This document shows, piece after piece, positions 48,289-64,000 of a DNA stretch of 64,000 bases; position 1 is the stretch's first letter; the number at the start of each line of letters is the position of its first letter. The translations under genes were made by a program, and so were the position numbers. The notes under the pieces were generated by a model. The model was not told the origin of the DNA, ran no database searches, and saw nothing but the letters and a program-made list of their open reading frames with translations. Source of the stretch: Monarcha castaneiventris obscurior (taxonomy: Eukaryota > Chordata > Aves > Passeriformes > Monarchidae); assembly GCA_026261815.1 (NCBI GenBank), contig JAMPIT010000856.1, positions 7,548,001-7,612,000 on the forward strand. The letters are read 5' to 3'.

Positions 48289-50291
48289 GCCTGTGCCATG
48301 GGGCCCCCCAGATCACAGCCTGGGGGTGCCTGAAGCCCCCTCCAAGGGCTGCCTTCCCCTCCTCAGCCCCATTTCACCTTATGGCTATTGTAAGTAATTT
48401 ATATGGGGTCTGTTTGGTTTTTAAATGTATATATTTTTGTATGTTTGCTATATTTTCATAGCATTGGTACCGTGTTTGAAACATGTAGATAGGAGACAGA
48501 ACACTATTGTCAGAGTTATTTAAAGGATGTATTAAGTGCTTCTTCCTGGGAATGTCCCATGTATATAAGGATTGGGTGTCTCTGTGTGTGTGGTGCGTGT
48601 GCTCTCCTGGGCTGGCTCGGGGCAGTGGCCACAGGTGGATGGGGAAAAGCCCCCAGTGGGCCCCTCTGTGTGTTCCAGATCCTGCTCCATGCTTTGGACA
48701 GGTGAGAGGGTGGAAGGGAAGGCTGAGGGGGAGCAGAGCTGCAGGGCAGGAGCCTCGGGTTCGGCTGCCTCTGGTGCTGGTGGGCCTGGAAGCACCTTCC
48801 CCAGGCAGGGGAGACTTTTCCGGGCAGAGAGAGGGAGCTCCTAAAACGTTTCCATTGCTCCATCCCCTCCTGAGCCTCCCCTCCAGCCCCCAGCTGTGTT
48901 GGATATTTGTGAAGTTTTCATTCCAGCATCCATGTGCTTCCTTTGGCCATGTGTGTCAGGGTGGCTGCAGGGGACACAGGGTGCTCTGGGATGCCTTTGG
49001 GACAGGTCTAAGTTACCTTTGGAAAACTCAGGTGCTGTGCAGGACAGACATTGTGGAAAGGTTGCAGAGGAATGAGGGCAGGAGAAGACAAGTGAGGTGG
49101 TGCTTGCTTGGCGTGGAGGTGTTGGAAGAGCAGAGGGCACAGAGAAGAGGAGTGCAGAGGGGAGAAATCCAATACTTGTAACCAGGACAGGTTGGTAGTG
49201 GCAGAAGGGCAGGTGGGAGAGGGCAGCAAAGGGCTCAGAAGGCAGGAGTGGGAGAGGGAGGGTCCTAGAGGGTGCCTGGAGCAGGCAGAACCAGCAGCTG
49301 GAGGCTGAGCTCAGGGCTGGGACCCGGTGCTGGTCAGCTTTGTGCTCTGTGCTCAGAAAAAGTCCCTGATTTTCAAGCCAGAGATAGAAAACTACTTGCC
49401 TTGGATTTTTTGTTCCTTTACCTTCGCAGGCAGCACAGCATCAGGCTCAGCTTGGTGCATGCCCGTGACTCCTTTTTGGAGACAGGTACAGTGCCAGTGC
49501 CATGTCCCCAAACCCCCAGGGCAGTAAGAGGAGCAGTGGGGAGGTGTCCCAGAGACCTGGAATGTCCCCAGGGCCCAGGGCTGGAGTCCCTCCAGCTCCA
49601 AAGCTTCTTTCCCCACACGCCTGCCCTGGCACAGCCCCTCTCACCCTGTGTGGAGCACCAGGGCTGTAGATCGAACCCCTCCGAGGGCCCTGTGGGAATT
49701 TTCAGTGATTGAAATGTCCCAAATTAACCAAGCAGGTCTTGGAAATCTCTTGAAGAGCCAATAAGATCAGTTCCTGATGCAGAGGTCAGTTCTCAGCTCG
49801 AGTATCCTCATTAGAAGAGGTTGGGAGTAGGAGGGAAGTGTGGGAAGGAGACGGAGGCAGGAGGGGCCAGCAGAGCCCCAAATTCTTGGAGCAGCCATCC
49901 CTAAGCTAAGGGGCAGCTGGAACAAAGATGCTCCCCAAATCCATCAGGCTTTTTGTTCCCAGGTGCCTGTTCCTTGCCGTGTGTATGTGTGTGACTCGGT
50001 GTGTGTGACTTTACCAAGTGCTCCTTCTGATAGGAGAGGAGCAGAAACGGGATCAGACAACTGCCCTACTTCTGGCCTTCCCTGAAGTACGGAGAGCAGC
50101 TCTGCCCCCCACAGTTCCTTGAAAAAGCCCAGCCCTGCGTGGTGGGCAGCACCCACAGCTTCCAGCACTCACAGTTCTCAGTGCAGCAGTTCCTGTGTCA
50201 GCTCCAGCAGTGTCCTAGGGTCCCCTCCATGTCCCAGCTCCGGCTCCTCTGCAGCCAGAGGCATTTAGTCATGGAGTTACACCCTCATAGC

Positions 50292-50297
50292 AATAAA
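50292..50297 (+). terminator. Alternative PKD1 poly(A) signal
   Basis: AATAAA lies within an AT-rich stretch of the PKD1 3' UTR, about 330 bp upstream of the stronger candidate. Downstream sequence (gtatatttttgtgtctgtag) is GU-rich enough for cleavage. Confidence 0.45.
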
Positions 50298-50481
50298 CTT
50301 GACTCGAAGCCCATCAGTCCCCCTGAATGTATATTTTTGTGTCTGTAGTCGCTGAGAGATGGTGTCTTATTTATTGCCTTGAATCTCACAATGATGCATC
50401 AGGATCAAGCTGCTTAAATGAAAAATGAAACCCCCATCCATTTGTTCCAAGGGAGAGGGAGGGACTTCTGTAAGTGCCTTA

Positions 50482-50508
50482 TTTTTTTAATTTTTTTTTT
50501 TTTTTTTT
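50482..50508. repeat. T-rich homopolymer tract
   Basis: A near-pure T run interrupted by two A pairs, close to the end of the PKD1 3' UTR. On the minus strand it reads as poly(A), which could cause internal priming of TSC2 read-through cDNA. Confidence 0.85.
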
Positions 50509-50624
50509 AAGAACAATGCTTGTGACCAAAATGCCAACGGTTCCTGTCTGGTGAGCATTTCATTGCAAACAAAAATGGTGTATTTTGTAACTGTGGGGAT
50601 GTTTCTTACAAACTGACAAAGTCA

Positions 50625-50630
50625 AATAAA
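50625..50630 (+). terminator. Probable PKD1 poly(A) signal
   Basis: AATAAA in the context gtcaaataaacactgactg, followed 30-40 bp later by a GT/T-rich element (aggtgcttttgtccttctcc). It is the last plus-strand signal before TSC2 3' sequence, so it is the best candidate for the PKD1 transcript end. Confidence 0.7.
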
Positions 50631-50650
50631 CACTGACTGCTAAAACCTGG

Positions 50651-51045
50651 CTCAGGTGCTTTTGTCCTTCTCCAGGCACTCCTCCCCACCCCACGTTATT
50701 CTCTCTGCATCCATAATTTTAATTAAGATCTCCTGCATAACACAAGACACTTTCTTAAATCCTCCAGCCTGTCAGGGCTGGCATTAATGAATGAGCTCAC
50801 TGGTGGGGACTGGGGGTGGCACAAGGACAAAGCTGACAGAAAAGTCCCCTCCTCAGCACAGAGGTTCCCTGAAGCTGAACCCCAGGGAATATCCCCATCC
50901 AGGGACTGGACCATGGCCAGGAATCTGTGTCCAGCACTGGGAGGGGTGGGAGGCCATTCCATGAGCAACATATATTGGGAAACTAAAGCAGGAAAGGAGG
51001 AAGGATTTACATGATCAGGAAAGGGTTTAAACTTTCCCATGACAA
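50651..51045. other. PKD1-TSC2 convergent intergenic gap
   Basis: About 0.4 kb between the predicted transcript ends. I see no gene, CR1 or RNA in it. The short spacing suggests overlapping or interfering read-through. Confidence 0.55.
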
Positions 51046-51068
51046 GAATGCACTGACCAGACAAAGAT

Positions 51069-51074
51069 TTTATT
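51069..51074 (-). terminator. Probable TSC2 poly(A) signal
   Basis: TTTATT on the plus strand reads AATAAA on the minus strand, 1.25 kb beyond the TSC2 stop. It is the first canonical signal I see on that strand downstream of the stop codon. Confidence 0.55.
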
Positions 51075-52092
51075 TCCTTTACAACTCAAACGCTCAAACA
51101 CAACGGACACTTGGTGTTCCCACACACCTGCACAGGCGAGGGCTGGCCCTCTGTCCCCTCGCCTGTCCCTTCACAGTCCCACGTGCACATTGCACTTGTC
51201 TTCATCTCCTGCTGTCAGCCATTCCCAAATCCACGCTTCCCACTCACAGACAAAGCACGAGATGAAGTGCTCACAGTGTAAGTCCAGCTTACGAGGTGCC
51301 TCCTAGTTGGGGGTACTGTAGTGTCTGGTGCCCTCCTTGCCTCAGGATGGGCTGCAAGTCCCATTCCAGCTGTGCCCACCTGCCCTGCAAGGTCCAACTG
51401 CACTGCTTCAGCCTCCCCCCAAGAGACTCCCTGTCAGGGAATAGGCAAAACTCGTGGGGAAGCTGATGCCCCAAGACTTGTCAGCAGTCAAAAAGGGATT
51501 TATCAGGTGCATGGGGAAGGATGAGACACCCCCAGCATTCCTCCAACCACAGGAAGTTCTGCAGATGGACCTGGAATCTGGGTCTGAACACCTGGAGTCA
51601 GCCCTGGGGGTCAGACTCTTCATCCCCAGGGATTGCTGGCCCAGCTCTGCCCTTCCACTGCTCCCCCTCCGTGTTTGGTGCTACTTCTGGTGGCAAAATA
51701 ATCTCTGCTGAAGGAGAGAGGCTTTGCTGGGAATCCCTCAAAATGAAGACAAACCTTGGGAATTTAAGCAACATTTCGGGCAAGAGAGAACGCAAATGAA
51801 CTCTTTCCAGGGCTGGCAGCAGAATGAGTTAGAGCCTGAAGAGTCCAAGTGCTGACAGCCCCGAGGTCCAGGGAGGAGCTGGGATTCCTGGGTGCTCAGA
51901 AATAGCAACTGGATTTTCAATACTTCATATTTCATTCCCAATAAAGTCCTCAAAAATCCCACAATTCCTGTACCTTCAGGTGAGGATCTGCAGAACATCA
52001 TTCTTTGTCTGCTTCCACCAGGAGCTGGTGTGGAAGGAGACCAAAGAAAGGTTCTGCAGGGAAGTTCCCAACAGAGGAGCCTTGAAACAGCT

Positions 52093-52112
52093 CAAACCAA
52101 ACCAAACCAAAC
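52093..52112. repeat. (AAACC)n microsatellite
   Basis: About four pentanucleotide copies in the predicted TSC2 3' UTR. Confidence 0.8.
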
Positions 52113-52326
52113 ACAGGGGGTTGGTCCTCTGGGAGCTTCTGCTGGGAATCCAGTGTCCTCCTCAGGGGTAGCTGAAGCTCCTGGCAGGTTCAGTGCCAAG
52201 TCCACATGCAAAGAGCGGCCAGACTGTGCCTCCCAATCCCCGTGTCCATGCAGGTGCAGGGATCAGCACGCAGGGAACACAATTCCATGGCCTCAGTGTC
52301 CCAGCAGGGACACCCCAAGCCCGGCC

Positions 52327-63609
<11,283 letters not shown>

Positions 63610-63802
63610 TTACACAGCATCTCTGCCACCCCCCTTGGCTGCCAACATCCACGTTATCCATCAGGGTGATGGATGAGCTTATGCAGCACACTCTGATTAT
63701 CCAGCACAGACATGGAGCAAAGCCCTGCTCCACACCTTCAAGGCATCTCCTCCAGACAGGTCCAGGCTGAGGCAAAGGCTGCTTGTCTCCAGTGGATTTA
63801 AC

Positions 63803-64000
63803 AGAACCACAGAATGGTCAGGGTTGGGAGGAACCCTAAAGTCCATCCAGTGCCACCCCCTGCCACAGGCAGGGACACCTTCCACTATCCCAGGGTGCTC
63901 CAAGCCCCATCCAACTGGCCAGGAACACTTCCAAGGATGGGGCATCCTCTGGGAAATCCATTCCAGCGCCTCACCACCCTCATACAGAAAAATTCCTTCC
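63803..64000 (-). mobile_element. CR1 LINE, runs off window end
   Basis: aaccacagaatggtcagggt, then the core (caggcagggacaccttccac) to cagaaaaattccttcc at the last base. In sense with TSC2 and incomplete only because the window ends. Confidence 0.9.

Larger units (their letters stand above)
47145..50650 (+). other. PKD1: PKD1 3' untranslated region
   Basis: No coding feature is supported in these 3.5 kb. AT-rich blocks (47590-47760, 47960-48120, 48380-48580) look like conserved 3' UTR rather than intergenic DNA. A strong AATAAA at 50625-50630 is the likely end; another at 50292-50297 could give a shorter form. Small tandem repeats lie at 47805-47870 and 48259-48288 and a T-run at 50482-50508. 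The UTR extent is inferred, with no transcript evidence. Confidence 0.6.
51046..52326 (-). other. TSC2: TSC2 3' untranslated region
   Basis: Sequence between the TSC2 stop and its likely poly(A) signal. There is no convincing ORF. It holds a short (AAACC)n run at 52093-52112. The length is inferred from the signal position only; an unrecognised earlier signal would shorten it. Confidence 0.5.

Noticed and set aside
51940..51945. Plus-strand AATAAA
   Set aside because: Lies over 1.3 kb past the better PKD1 signal and inside TSC2 3' UTR on the opposite strand.

Overview
This 64 kb window is vertebrate nuclear DNA, almost certainly from a bird. It carries at least sixteen 3'-truncated CR1 LINE copies of the avian type, compact introns and GC-rich exons, as expected of a microchromosome. 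It holds two genes tail to tail: most of PKD1 (polycystin-1) on the plus strand and the 3' half of TSC2 (tuberin) on the minus strand. This is the same neighbourhood as in mammals. I cannot name the species.

PKD1 fills 1-50650. The window opens inside its first intron, so exon 1 (signal peptide and start of the LRRs) is missing. I could place 45 coding exons, equivalent to mammalian exons 2-46. All have GT-AG boundaries, and the splice phases agree from first to last: 12,814 coding bases, 4,270 residues, ending at TAA 47142-47144. The domain order is complete: LRRs and LRRCT (exons 2-4), WSC and first PKD domain (5), C-type lectin (6-7), LDL-A-like Cys-rich segment (10), the PKD repeat series (11-15, with exon 15 a single 3.6 kb exon), REJ region (16-24), GPS autoproteolysis site with His-Leu/Thr (25), first TM helix and PLAT (26-28), the remaining membrane helices with the polycystin (TOP) domain (29-45), and the cytosolic coiled-coil tail ending in a VxP-type ciliary motif (46). 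A 3' UTR of about 3.5 kb follows, with a miR-17-family seed match.

TSC2 occupies about 51050-64000 on the minus strand. Fourteen 3'-terminal coding exons (758 residues) run from 63517 down to TAG 52327-52329. They hold the regulatory Ser/Thr sites and the whole RapGAP domain with its Gly-Asn-Asp asparagine-thumb motif. The TSC2 poly(A) signal lies about 0.44 kb from that of PKD1, so the genes converge closely. The remaining TSC2 exons lie beyond the right edge.

The most unusual structure is a 36-bp-unit minisatellite (36604-37089) that starts inside the last codons of PKD1 exon 29. It has multiplied that exon's end together with its 5' splice site, giving 15 consecutive CAG/GT-type sites. 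Two extra sites are in frame, and the next exon starts at a tandem NAGNAG acceptor, so the short loop between two membrane helices could vary in length. Polycystin-1 is a ciliary receptor-channel subunit; tuberin is the GAP subunit of the TSC complex that restrains RHEB and mTORC1. Everything else is intron, CR1 debris and small tandem repeats. I found no RNA genes, CRISPR or prokaryotic features.
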